Positions 27,252-36,155 of a stretch of DNA of 64,000 nucleotides are shown piece by piece. How positions within the stretch are numbered: the stretch's first letter is position 1; each line of letters starts with the position of its first letter. Below the pieces are notes generated by a model that was not told the DNA's origin, made no database searches, and was given only the letters and a program-made list of their open reading frames with translations. The position numbers were made by a program, and so were the translations under genes. This DNA comes from SLJN01 sp964505385 (GTDB lineage Bacteria > Bacteroidota > Rhodothermia > Balneolales > Natronogracilivirgulaceae). The DNA is taken from the NCBI GenBank assembly GCA_964505385.1, contig CAZDIA010000003.1, forward strand, positions 1 through 64,000. Direction: 5' to 3'.

Positions 27252-28127
27252 ATGCGATATCTGGTTTTTGTCACTTTTTTATGGGCTTTTTCATTCAGCC
27301 TGATCGACGAGTATCTTTCCGGTCAGGTAGACAGTGATTTCGCCGTTCTCTCCCGGGTACTGCTTGGCGGTCTTGCATTTCTTGCGATCACACGCTGGAA
27401 AGGTGTTCAGAATCAATTGAAGCTCGGAGTGGTAATAGTAGGGGCGCTGCAATTCGGTATCACCTACATGTGCTTGTACCGGTCATTTGGATATCTTTCG
27501 GCACCTGAAGTGCTGTTATTCACAATCACCACACCTATCTATGTTGCCCTCATTGACGATCTGCTTCGCCGGCGATTTTCGCCGGTAGCTTTAATCGCTG
27601 CTTCCCTCGCCGTTATCGGTGCCGGTGTGATCCGCTATGATGGCATCACCGGGGATTACTTCATCGGTTTTGCATTGCTTCAAACCTCAAATATCGCTTT
27701 TGCCGCCGGCCAGGTTGGATACAAACATCTCATCCAAAAATACCCTACCGATATCCCGCTCTATCAGTTTTTCGGGTACTTTTACTTGGGTGCTGTTTTG
27801 ATTTCAGGTCCGAGTTTTTTCCTGTTTGGAGATACAACCATGATGCCTGAAACCACCTTGCACTGGGGTGTGCTGTTGTGGCTTGGTGTAGCAGCATCGG
27901 CAGTAGGTTTATTCCTCTGGAATCGCGGGGCCACTCTTGTTGATGCCGGCACGCTTGCCGTTATGAATAACGCTCTTGTTCCCGCAGGTCTGTTGGTTAA
28001 CCTGGTCATCTGGAACCGTGATGCCGATCTGCTGCGGCTGGCCATCGGAGGAGCAATCATCCTGCTTTCGCTTTGGGTTAATCAGCGCTATTCGAAGTAT
28101 GCGGTATCGCTGCGATGGGCACGGTAG
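27252..28127 (+). CDS. EamA/DMT-family transporter
   Basis: A 291-aa permease with ten hydrophobic helices in two EamA repeats. It begins RYLVFVTFLWAFSFSLIDEY, a common start of the carboxylate/amino-acid/amine-type DMT subgroup, and has the EVLLFTITTPIYVALID segment in the first repeat. It is unlike the DMT gene at 12.7 kb in detail. Substrate not predictable. The upstream gap (27003-27251) has no gene. Confidence 0.85.
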   Translation: MRYLVFVTFLWAFSFSLIDEYLSGQVDSDFAVLSRVLLGGLAFLAITRWKGVQNQLKLGVVIVGALQFGITYMCLYRSFGYLSAPEVLLFTITTPIYVALIDDLLRRRFSPVALIAASLAVIGAGVIRYDGITGDYFIGFALLQTSNIAFAAGQVGYKHLIQKYPTDIPLYQFFGYFYLGAVLISGPSFFLFGDTTMMPETTLHWGVLLWLGVAASAVGLFLWNRGATLVDAGTLAVMNNALVPAGLLVNLVIWNRDADLLRLAIGGAIILLSLWVNQRYSKYAVSLRWAR

Positions 28128-28269
28128 GCTCCGGATTCATAGTTTGAAAGTAATTTTTCAGACTCATAAGATTGTACGGAGTGAAAAATTAACCCTTAGC
28201 AGTTAATACGGTAAAATTTTATCTTCATGAAAAAAGAAAATTAAAAATTAAAACCTGATCCTCTGCATC

Positions 28270-28758
28270 GTGAACCCTCCATCTTCCTCACAAACAACTG
28301 AAGATAAACGATTACTTGAAAAGGCTGTACAGGTAGCGCTGGAATCCGAAAAAAGCGGCAATCTTCCTATTGGCGCCATCATTACTCTTGATGGCGAAAT
28401 TATCTCCAAAGGTTACAACGCCGTTCAGCATCCCGATTATCATCCGGGGCGGCACGCGGAAATTGAAGCTCTTAGAAATGTGCCAACCCACCTTTGGCCA
28501 CAAAGCCGTAGAATGAACTGCTACACTACCCTTGAGCCGTGCATCATGTGTTTCGGCAGTTTGATCTTACATAAAGTCAGACGTATAGTCTTTGGTGCCA
28601 ATGATCCTGCGGGCGGCGCCACCTATCTTCTTGATCATCTTCCGGAATATTACGAAAACCACGATAAACCTGAGTTTTCCGGTCCTTTAATGCCCGAAAC
28701 ATGTAATCCTCTTTATCAAAGAGCGGCAGACAAATTTGAAAAATTACATAATATCTGA
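28270..28758 (+). CDS. Nucleoside/guanine deaminase-like enzyme
   Basis: A 162-aa member of the zinc-dependent cytidine/deoxycytidylate deaminase fold. His62 and Glu64 in RHAEIEAL and Cys91/Cys94 in LEPCIMC are the zinc ligands and proton shuttle. The length and the GGATYLLDHLPEYYENH segment after the zinc site point to a free nucleoside or base deaminase rather than the tRNA adenosine deaminase TadA, but TadA-like activity cannot be excluded. It starts with GTG at 28270. A second, fused copy of this fold occurs at 38.4 kb. Confidence 0.83.
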   Translation: MNPPSSSQTTEDKRLLEKAVQVALESEKSGNLPIGAIITLDGEIISKGYNAVQHPDYHPGRHAEIEALRNVPTHLWPQSRRMNCYTTLEPCIMCFGSLILHKVRRIVFGANDPAGGATYLLDHLPEYYENHDKPEFSGPLMPETCNPLYQRAADKFEKLHNI

Positions 28759-29141
28759 CTTCACATTTGGAGATAATGACTCAACAAGGTCCGGTTTCTG
28801 ACCCCGAAAATAACAGTATTTCATCTGCCTTGTTCAAAATTTACTCTGCCAGACCGGACCATCCGTAACTGTTTTATACGCAAATAGCAATTGCTGTTTA
28901 ATAAACGCTTCAGGTCAGAACACCCGAAAAACAAGAATGGATTAAAATAATAATGAAAAACCATTTTTAGATGCATCACTAGATAGTCAAAAGCTATTGA
29001 AATTTATATTTTTATTACTTGTTTATTTCAATACATATTCTTATATAGAATATGTTTCAAAAAATGGCATTTCCAGGTTACGGAACTGTGAGTCGACTAA
29101 GTTAAGCTGTTTTTCTGTATTTAATTAATTTGAGGGGAATT
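28759..29141. other. Intergenic region with a GC-rich inverted repeat
   Basis: GGTCCGGTTTCTG (28788-28800) is opposed by CAGACCGGACC (28850-28860) around a 49-nt loop, a possible terminator for the deaminase gene or a repeat. The rest is AT-rich, without coding frames. GAGGGGA at 29132-29138 is the likely ribosome site of the next gene. Confidence 0.5.
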
Positions 29142-30031
29142 ATGAAAATACGATTCGTATTGATTGTCACTATAGCTATTGTGTTGCTTGCCAATGTTCA
29201 AGCGCGGTCTCAGGAAGTTCAGTTTGGAATGGATTTTCAGGTAGGGGCGCCTCAGGGAAGTTTTAAAAACCAGATGNNNNNNNNNNNNNNNNNNNNNNNN
29301 NNNNNNNNNNNNNNNNNNNNNNNNNNNNNNNNNNNNNNNNNNNNNNNNNNNNNNNNNNNNNNNNNNNNNNNNNNNNGTTTGGAATGGATTTTCAGGTAGG
29401 GGCGCCTCAGGGAAGTTTTAAAAACCAGATGGGTGAGCGGTTTGGTATGGGCGTCGGCGGTATGATTGGTTATCGCTTTGCCAACACACCCTTCATGGTC
29501 GGTGCCGATTTGGGTTTTATGAATTTTGGGAAAGAAAAACGGGAAGAGCCGTTAAGCTCCACCATTCCTGATCTCCGGGTAGAAGTGGAAAACAGCTACA
29601 ACCTTTTTCACGCGGATGCTTTATTCCGGATTATTCCTTCCGACTGGGTTGTACGACCTTTTCTCGACGGGTTGGTAGGAATTAATCACTTTTACACTGA
29701 AACAGTAATGCGTGAAAGGGGAACAACTGCAAGTGATGATGAAAAACTGAGAGATACCAATTTCCGGGATACGGCATTAAGCTATGGTTTCGGCGGCGGA
29801 GTGCAATTTCGCATATATACACATGCCGGTTATACTGAAGAGGAAAATGGTTTGGAAAGCATGCCTTATGAAATTGGCATTATTGCCAAAGGACGTTATA
29901 TGAACGGAAGAGAAGCAGAGTATCTACGGGAAGGCTCCATCCACCGCGAAAACGGAGAAGTTACCTTTGATGTACACCGTTCAACTACGGATTTGATTTT
30001 CTTCGATGTGGGGATTGTCGTAAGTTTTTGA
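29142..30031 (+). CDS. Outer-membrane beta-barrel-like protein, interrupted by an assembly gap
   Basis: MKIRFVLIVTIAIVLLANVQA is a signal peptide with cleavage near residues 20-24. The mature part alternates short polar and hydrophobic strands and begins and ends as an outer-membrane barrel would (final strand DLIFFDVGIVVSF). The gene contains 100 Ns. The 55 bases before the gap (29222-29276) are repeated exactly after it (29377-29431), in the same frame, so the true gene is almost certainly continuous and about 244 aa long once one copy and the Ns are removed. No specific family is recognised. Confidence 0.75.
29277..29376. other. 100-N scaffold gap flanked by an identical 55-bp overlap
   Basis: Exactly 100 N, the conventional placeholder for a gap of unknown size. 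Both flanks end or begin with the same 55 bases, which reads as two contigs overlapping by one k-mer (k = 55) that were scaffolded but not merged. No real sequence need be missing. Confidence 0.9.
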
Positions 30032-30078
30032 ATCGGGCAGATAGGGGCCGCAATGTACCGGAGCCATTGAAGTATTTT

Positions 30079-30528
30079 CTACGGAATCTGCGTCGCCTGC
30101 CAGGCTACGGTACGCCATTCACCATCCTGCCGGACCAGCGAGCCGGTATTCCAAAACTCATCACGCTCATCCGGTTCTATTTCAGCAACAAGTTTAAATG
30201 CCAGCACGGCCGTATCACCATAAAGGTTGATCTGTACCTCTTCAGCGCTGTAAGCAGGCGTTGGTTCGTCGGGCTCCGGTGAATCGCCGTTTTCCATACC
30301 CTCCATGATTGTGGATTTGCCGTATCGTTCACCGGCACTGCTTGTGTAAATAAGATCATCCGACCAAAACCGGTCATGCATTTCGGCATCGTTTTCGGAA
30401 GCACCCTCCAGAAATCGATCCAGCAGATCCCTGATTTCGGCTTTATCAGTATTCTCATCCGGGCTGTTGCAGGCATTAATCGGGATCATTATAAGTGACA
30501 TCAAAATGATAGTAATGCGAAATGACAT
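30079..30528 (-). CDS. SnoaL/DUF4440-like (NTF2-fold) lipoprotein
   Basis: A 149-aa protein starting MSFRITIILMSLIMIPINAC, a lipoprotein signal with Cys20. The mature part reads as an NTF2-like domain: helix AEIRDLLDRFLEGASENDAE, then DRFWSDDLIYTSSAGERYGKS, and closing strands with NTGSLVRQDGEWRTVAWQAT, typical of DUF4440/SnoaL-like proteins. A longer upstream frame has no signal character and is discarded. Function unknown; such proteins may be ligand-binding or isomerase-like. Confidence 0.8.
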   Translation of the reverse strand: MSFRITIILMSLIMIPINACNSPDENTDKAEIRDLLDRFLEGASENDAEMHDRFWSDDLIYTSSAGERYGKSTIMEGMENGDSPEPDEPTPAYSAEEVQINLYGDTAVLAFKLVAEIEPDERDEFWNTGSLVRQDGEWRTVAWQATQIP

Positions 30529-30584
30529 AAGCGGTGATTTAAGTGAGAGAATGTAATATAGCAAGTATATGGCTGTAAAATTTG

Positions 30585-30610
30585 TTTGATCCCGAACTAT
30601 CGGGATCAAA
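30585..30610. terminator. Perfect hairpin between two minus-strand genes
   Basis: TTTGATCCCGA / TCGGGATCAAA, an 11-bp perfect stem with a 4-nt loop. There is no long T run on either side, so it may act as an RNA processing or attenuation hairpin, or be a REP-like repeat, rather than a strong terminator. Confidence 0.55.
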
Positions 30611-30672
30611 CACACTGAGCAGGCCGTACCCATCGCAGCTGGACCATATAGACTTTAATAGAAATTTCGAAG

Positions 30673-31461
30673 TTACAACGAACCGGTAATCCCGAGAAAT
30701 CCGAAGTTGATCCAGGCAAAATTATAAACCTGGTCCACATCAGCGCCGCCTTCAAGTACCCGGTAGCCGAGATTAATCGAGATAGGATCGACAATTGCGT
30801 AATTGGCGGCAATGGCGGCATCCGTAGCCCGGCCTTGCGGCCCTGCAAGGGTTTCACCATCAAAACTGAATGACAGCCTGTCACTCATAGATCTTTCAGC
30901 GAACAAATGCACCAGCGGAACCAATCCCAGGTCGGTGTCCCGTTCGGAAAAGCCATCCTGCTCAAGTTTCACCTCGGCATCTCTGATCAGCACCGCACCG
31001 CCGGCTCCCAGCTTCCAGGGGTGAGTGTCATAAAAAAGATACCGGTAGGTAAACCGGTAAGTGTTAAACTGATACGTCCCCTCAGTAGATATATCCGGTT
31101 GAAAGGTACTTCCTTCGAAGAACACTTCTTGGTCGAATTGCCCCGACCCGCTGATCTCAACCGGCGCATAAAGAACACGGATCAGATGCTGTTCGCCCAG
31201 CTTCATGTTTAACCTGAGCCTGAAAAACGGAGCAGGGCCTTTGCCTGTAAGAGTGGTCATATCAAACAGTGTGCCCTCTTCATTAGGAATGCGCACATCA
31301 TTTCTGCTGAACCAGGCTGCTCCGGTCTCAACTTCAGCAAAAAACTGCTGCGCTTCGGCATCACTGGGTTTTAAAAATATCGACACTCCAAAACCCAGGA
31401 TAGCTGATAGCAACAAAATGAAAATCCGGTTTATATGAGTATTATGTTTTATTTCTCTCAT
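30673..31461 (-). CDS. Exported beta-rich (outer-membrane-like) protein
   Basis: A 262-aa protein with an N-terminal signal (about 12-38, ending SDAEAQQ). The mature sequence alternates like a beta barrel, with many aromatic strand ends (FRLRLNMKLGEQHLIRVLYAP, YRFTYRYLFYDTHPWKLGAGG, SINLGYRVLEGG) and a last strand FAWINFGFLGITGSL. No family assigned. It could be a small outer-membrane channel or assembly protein. Confidence 0.7.
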   Translation of the reverse strand: MREIKHNTHINRIFILLLSAILGFGVSIFLKPSDAEAQQFFAEVETGAAWFSRNDVRIPNEEGTLFDMTTLTGKGPAPFFRLRLNMKLGEQHLIRVLYAPVEISGSGQFDQEVFFEGSTFQPDISTEGTYQFNTYRFTYRYLFYDTHPWKLGAGGAVLIRDAEVKLEQDGFSERDTDLGLVPLVHLFAERSMSDRLSFSFDGETLAGPQGRATDAAIAANYAIVDPISINLGYRVLEGGADVDQVYNFAWINFGFLGITGSL

Positions 31462-32016
31462 GACATATATCAGTCAGAATTCAAGTGGTATCATTGGGTA
31501 TGGGTAAGCTATCCGGACCATGCATGAGGCCGATTCAGTAAACTTACAATAAGGTACATCAGTTTGAGAATAGTAATCAAGTAGTAACCGTGTAATTATC
31601 TGATATATCTGCTTTGGTTTCCGGTGGTAGGCTTTAGCTGTTTAATTAGCGCCTCGAAGAAAACCAACTTCTTATTTCCGGTCGCGGTAAGCTGAAAGCT
31701 CGGGTTAATCCTATAGATTATTTAGAATATCAGAAAAACATCCGTAAAGAATGGCAGTAAGCTACTGATTGATAAAAACATCGTGCTTTTTTGGGATGAA
31801 TGCCGGCTACCCTGCATTTAAATGGATATAACTTCTTGCATTAAAACAAGATTACAGAAGTCCTAATCCCCCCTTTTCCTCATCCGCTAATAGTTCATGA
31901 AATTATTTCTTAATAAATTGAATTAATTTAGGAAAGTGGACGCAGTATTTTTTAAAGCTGCTTGAATGCTGAAATCGCATGAATTTGAATTCACAAAAAA
32001 TAAAGAACGTAACATC
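31462..32016. other. Intergenic region containing a protein-like remnant
   Basis: Apart from the remnant listed at 31650-31760 nothing is recognised. No methionine or SAM riboswitch fold was spotted upstream of the homocysteine methyltransferase gene. An in-frame ATG at 31966 would extend that gene by 17 residues. Confidence 0.4.
31650..31760 (+). pseudogene. Possible 3' remnant of a lost gene
   Basis: A 36-codon frame with no start encodes RLEENQLLISGRGKLKAR followed by a segment ending YQKNIRKEWQ and a TAA stop. Composition is strongly protein-like (charged helix, paired aromatics) while the surroundings are AT-rich junk with stops in all frames, so it may be the C-terminus of a decayed gene. 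No family was recognised. Chance is a real alternative. Confidence 0.3.
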
Positions 32017-32928
32017 ATGGAATCTGAAAGAAACAATGTGATCGTAATGGATGGTGGAATGGGTCAGGAATTGCGGCGACGAAGCAGTCGCCCGACATCT
32101 CCGTTATGGTCTGCTCAGGTGATGCTGGATGAACCTGAGCTTGTAGTTGCGGCTCATCGCGATTACATCGAAGCCGGAGCGCAGGTTATTATCGTGAATA
32201 CCTACAGTGCTACGCCTCAGCGCCTGGAACGTGACGCTGAACCCGGACTATTCGAACCGCTGCACGCTGCGGCGCTCGATGCGGCCCATAAAGCGTGCGA
32301 TGAAAGTGGAAAGGATGATGTGCGCATTGCCGGCTGCCTGCCGCCGCTCATGGCGAGCTACCGTCCCGAAATCGCTCCGGACGAGGAAACCTGCCTTCAG
32401 TCCTATCGCCGGATAGTCAAGACGCAGGCCGAAGGTGTCGATCTTTTCATCTGCGAGACTATGTCCCTGGCCCGCGAAGCCCGTGCTGCGGTGAAGGCTG
32501 CAGTGGAAAGCAAGCTACCGGTATGGGTAGCCTTCACCGTAGATGACGGTGACGGCACGAGGTTACGTTCCGGCGAATCTCTGGCTGAAGCAGCCGAACA
32601 AGTGATGAGTGAAGGAGCGGAAGGGCTCCTCGTAAATTGTTCTGTGCCCGAAGCGGTCACCACCGCAATGAATGTACTTGCAAAATTCGGTGTAGCTTAT
32701 GGCGGTTATGCCAACGCCTTTACATCCGTGGATGCGCTGGAACCCGGTGGCACCGTCGATGTGCTCGAGGCACGCAAAGACCTGGATCCCGCCGCCTACG
32801 CCGAGCATGCGCTGGGCTGGGCAAAACACGGTGCCACTATCGTGGGAGGTTGTTGCGAAGTAGGCCCGGATCATATCAAGGCTTTGGCTGAGAAACTGGC
32901 GGATGAGGGGTATAGGAAGGGGCGGTAA
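32017..32928 (+). CDS. Homocysteine S-methyltransferase-family protein
   Basis: A 303-aa zinc-dependent (alpha/beta)8 barrel that would transfer a methyl group to homocysteine or a related thiol. VMDGGMGQELRRR at the N-terminus, VIIVNTYSATPQRL near 58-71, and the zinc cysteines in LLVNCSVPEAV (near 206) and VGGCCEVGPDHI (near 283) are all present. The start MESERNN is preferred to an ATG 51 bases earlier. The donor (S-methylmethionine, betaine or other) cannot be told; no folate or B12 domain is attached. Third codon positions look more GC-rich than in neighbouring genes, a possible sign of transfer. Confidence 0.87.
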   Translation: MESERNNVIVMDGGMGQELRRRSSRPTSPLWSAQVMLDEPELVVAAHRDYIEAGAQVIIVNTYSATPQRLERDAEPGLFEPLHAAALDAAHKACDESGKDDVRIAGCLPPLMASYRPEIAPDEETCLQSYRRIVKTQAEGVDLFICETMSLAREARAAVKAAVESKLPVWVAFTVDDGDGTRLRSGESLAEAAEQVMSEGAEGLLVNCSVPEAVTTAMNVLAKFGVAYGGYANAFTSVDALEPGGTVDVLEARKDLDPAAYAEHALGWAKHGATIVGGCCEVGPDHIKALAEKLADEGYRKGR

Positions 32929-33019
32929 GTGGGGTTCCTGGTGATTTGTGGATGTTCGGAGGTCCGAATTCTGTAATAACTTTTCCGAACACTTCACAGG
33001 CAACATCTGTTACGCCTGC

Positions 33020-34489
33020 ATGGATATGGAAAAGATCAATATCGTCTGGTTTAAGCGCGACCTCAGGCTTCGGGATCATCAGCCCCTCAAACATGCCGCG
33101 GAATCAGAGTTACCGGTGCTGCTATTGTATGTATTTGAACCTTCTTTGGTTGATGATCCGCATTATACCGATCGTCACTGGCGATTTGTATCGGATTCGC
33201 TGGAAGAGATGCAACATGCCCTGCAAGAGAGTGGTCATGAGCTGTTGATCGCCATTGAGGAGACCGACGATCTTTTCAGAAAAATCCGCAGGTACTATGA
33301 TATCCAAACGGTATTTAGCCATGAGGAGACGGGTATTAACCTTACCTATCAACGGGATATTCGCATGGCGGAACTTTTTTCCGAATGGGGTGTGGAATGG
33401 GACGAATCCCCTACCAATGCGGTACAACGCGGCCTGAAAAACCGGGATAAATGGAGAAAAAACTGGAAGTCGATCATGCATCAGCCCGTGAAAGATCCGG
33501 ATCTCAAGCAGCTCAGTTCTGTGTCCTTTGCTGATGAGCTCTCCGGTGAGATCAACACCTATGTGCCGGAACGGTTTAAGGGCGGGCATGAAGATTTTCA
33601 GACAGGTGGTGAAACCAAAGCGTGGAAATTGCTGGAAAGTTTTGTGAAAGAACGCTGTGCGAATTACAATGCATCCATCTCAGCACCGGGACCCGCAAGA
33701 AACGATTGCAGCAGATTATCGCCCTACCTCACATGGGGGAATCTGAGCATCCGGCAGATTGTGCAGTATATCAATCAGCATTATGATGAGGCGCCGTCGA
33801 AACGCGGCTTGAATAGTTTTAAATCTCGTTTGGGTTGGCACTGCCATTTTATTCAGAAACTCGAATCGGAGCCACGAATTGAATTTGAAAATATGAACAG
33901 AGGCTATGATGACATTCGGACTGAGTGGGATGAGGAGAAATTTGAGGCGTGGCGAACCGGCCAGACCGGGTTTCCGATGGTGGATGCCTGCATTCGCAGC
34001 TTGATTGCAACCGGATATCTCAACTTCAGAATGCGTGCGATGCTGGTTTCATTTTTGACGCACCATCTCTGGCTTGACTGGCCGAAAGGCTCGCTCCACC
34101 TCGCAAAACAGTTTCTGGATTTTGAACCGGGCATTCACTATTCCCAATTTCAGATGCAGGCCGGTACCATGGGGGTCAATACAATTCGCATCTACAATCC
34201 GGTAAAACAAGGATATGATCATGATCCTGAAGGAAGTTTTATCCGGGAATGGGTTACGGAGTTGAAAGAGGTGCCTGCTGAATTAATTCATGAGCCGTGG
34301 AAAATGAGCGAAATGGAACAAAACATGTATAATTGCAGAATCGGCACGGAATATCCGGAACCGGTGATTGCCGATATCAAAGAGAGCTATAAGCATGCGA
34401 GTTCTGTTCTCTGGAGCAAGAAAGCCAGCAAAGAGGTTAAAGATGAGAACCAATGGATACTTAAAAAGCATGTCAAACCTCGCGGGTAA
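33020..34489 (+). CDS. Cryptochrome/photolyase-family flavoprotein
   Basis: A 489-aa protein starting MDMEKINIVWFKRDLRLRDH. The N-terminal antenna-binding Rossmann-like domain (about 1-130) is followed by the helical FAD domain. Its signatures include RLSPYLTWGNLSIRQ, WHCHFIQKLE, TGFPMVDACIRSLIATGYLNFRMRAM and QAGTMGVNTIRIYNP. It would repair UV photoproducts with blue light or act as a photoreceptor. It lacks the four-cysteine Fe-S set expected of the (6-4)/FeS-BCP type as far as can be judged by eye. The DUF2256 gene follows 7 bp downstream, a known companion. Confidence 0.9.
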   Translation: MDMEKINIVWFKRDLRLRDHQPLKHAAESELPVLLLYVFEPSLVDDPHYTDRHWRFVSDSLEEMQHALQESGHELLIAIEETDDLFRKIRRYYDIQTVFSHEETGINLTYQRDIRMAELFSEWGVEWDESPTNAVQRGLKNRDKWRKNWKSIMHQPVKDPDLKQLSSVSFADELSGEINTYVPERFKGGHEDFQTGGETKAWKLLESFVKERCANYNASISAPGPARNDCSRLSPYLTWGNLSIRQIVQYINQHYDEAPSKRGLNSFKSRLGWHCHFIQKLESEPRIEFENMNRGYDDIRTEWDEEKFEAWRTGQTGFPMVDACIRSLIATGYLNFRMRAMLVSFLTHHLWLDWPKGSLHLAKQFLDFEPGIHYSQFQMQAGTMGVNTIRIYNPVKQGYDHDPEGSFIREWVTELKEVPAELIHEPWKMSEMEQNMYNCRIGTEYPEPVIADIKESYKHASSVLWSKKASKEVKDENQWILKKHVKPRG

Positions 34490-34496
34490 ACAACGG

Positions 34497-34634
34497 ATGT
34501 CTAATAATCATCTGCCCTCTAAGATATGTCCGGTGTGCCGGCGTCCGTTTACGTGGCGGAAAAAGTGGGAGCGCGACTGGGAACATGTGAAATATTGCAG
34601 TGAAAAGTGTCGCAGCAATAAGCGGAACCGGTAA
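34497..34634 (+). CDS. DUF2256 small zinc-finger-like protein
   Basis: A 45-aa protein carrying CPVCRRPFTWRKKWERDWEH and YCSEKCR: two Cys pairs that should bind one zinc. This is the DUF2256 signature. It starts at the ATG at 34497, 7 bp after the photolyase stop; an ATG at 34470 inside the photolyase gene would add nine residues. DUF2256 genes are repeatedly found beside cryptochrome/photolyase genes (from memory), so a role in light response, repair or RNA/DNA binding is plausible but unproven. Confidence 0.87.
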   Translation: MSNNHLPSKICPVCRRPFTWRKKWERDWEHVKYCSEKCRSNKRNR

Positions 34635-34799
34635 TGATTCATTACTGGTTTTTAACAAATGATATCAGTTTTGATGAAGATAGACTCCAAAATAAATTTC
34701 TAAATTTTTGAAGGATTTTTTAATTCTTGCACTTTGCCTAAAATTTGATTTTGCATACAGCTATTCCCGTTTAGGGTGAACTTACTGACTATCGACATT

Positions 34800-35804
34800 A
34801 TGAGACAACTCCCACTGCTGTTGATAGCGTTGATCATAACCTCATGCATTGCATCCTCAGGGATTGATCCACTCCCGGAAGACAGCGATGAGCCAGGCTG
34901 GCATCAGGGAACACTCGACCATGATGGGCTGGAACGCGCTTTCCGCTTTTATATACCCGAAATGCTGCCGTCGGGATCTCCCGTGGTTTTTCTGCTGCAC
35001 GGCGGCACGCAAAGTATGGATGCCATTTTTCGTCCCAACGCAGGCGGCACCAATGAATGGCCGAAACTGGCTGAAGAGGAGCAGTTTCTACTGGTGGTGC
35101 CGAACGGTATGGATGTTGAAACCGGTTCAACCGACGGCGATAATCAAAACTGGAATGATTGCCGTGCCGACGCCCCGGATAATTTTTCTCTTTCCGAAGC
35201 TGACGATGTCGGATTTATCACCGAGCTGACCTACTGGGCGGAATCCCGTTTCGAAATAGATACGTCAGCCATGTATGCAACCGGTTCGTCCAATGGTGGT
35301 CAGATGGCATACCGGCTGGGTATTGAACGGCCGGAGTACTTCGCTGCCATAGCTGCATTTATCGGAAATCTTCCGGAAGATTCGCAGTGTGAAAAGCCGT
35401 CCAACCGGATGCCGGTCTTAATGATGAATGGCACTGATGATCCTATAATCCCTTTTGAGGGAGGAGCTACCGATCGCGGCACCTATCTCTCTGCTCCCGC
35501 CACACGCGATATCTGGGCTGATGTAAACAATGTGGCTAAAGAGCTGCGCACCGAAACCGAACTGCCGGATAATGATCCCAATGACGAAAGTATAATCATA
35601 TGCGAAGACGATCAGGACCCCGAAAACCCGGATGATCTCATCCTGCGTTTTTGCCGGATTGAAGGAGGCGGCCACGTAATGCCTTCCATCGAACACAGCG
35701 TGCCCCGCTTTGTTGAACGGCGTACAGGTCCGCAAAACCGGGATATTGAAGGCGTAAGATTTGCCTGGGAGTTTTTAAGTGTACACCAAAATGATGGATA
35801 TTGA
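34800..35804 (+). CDS. Lipoprotein esterase of the PHB-depolymerase/feruloyl-esterase (CE1-like) type
   Basis: A 334-aa alpha/beta hydrolase with a lipobox (IITSC, Cys16), so anchored in the envelope. HGG of the oxyanion hole is at 67-69. The nucleophile is Ser164 in TGSSNGGQM, the acid is Asp213 or 214 in NGTDDPIIPF, and His292 lies in GGGHVMP. An insertion near 255-285 is very acidic. Family members hydrolyse feruloyl or acetyl esters of plant polysaccharides, or polyhydroxybutyrate oligomers. The start ATG 34800 is preferred to a GTG at 34776. Confidence 0.86.
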   Translation: MRQLPLLLIALIITSCIASSGIDPLPEDSDEPGWHQGTLDHDGLERAFRFYIPEMLPSGSPVVFLLHGGTQSMDAIFRPNAGGTNEWPKLAEEEQFLLVVPNGMDVETGSTDGDNQNWNDCRADAPDNFSLSEADDVGFITELTYWAESRFEIDTSAMYATGSSNGGQMAYRLGIERPEYFAAIAAFIGNLPEDSQCEKPSNRMPVLMMNGTDDPIIPFEGGATDRGTYLSAPATRDIWADVNNVAKELRTETELPDNDPNDESIIICEDDQDPENPDDLILRFCRIEGGGHVMPSIEHSVPRFVERRTGPQNRDIEGVRFAWEFLSVHQNDGY

Positions 35805-36155
35805 ACAGGGGTACCTATTGAATTAGATTTCGTAATGCGCTCACCTCGCTATGACGGAACAACCGATAAATTACCCGAAAAATTTCCGAACCCTCTATAC
35901 CTCAAGACACTCTAACTTGCTATCCGATATTTGCATATAAAGTTTGACTGATTTCAACTTTGTCTCACGATTTTTTAAAAGGCTTTTTAAACATGTTTTG
36001 ACTGTTTATGTAGCTTGTCTATTTGCCTCATAGCTCAAACCTGCCGTCAAATCGTTTATCTGATATTCTATACCTTCTACTCTGATGAGAATATCCCTGT
36101 TATTTTTAATAAAAATTTATCGAACTTTTTGCTTATGCCCTCTGTTAAATCGGGC
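35805..36155. other. Intergenic region, no features recognised
   Basis: AT-rich, with no coding frame beyond a hydrophobic in-frame extension of the next gene that has no family support, and no hairpin of note. Confidence 0.35.

Noticed and set aside
31761..32016. A SAM or methionine riboswitch before the homocysteine methyltransferase gene
   Set aside because: No conserved riboswitch core or terminator hairpin could be recognised.
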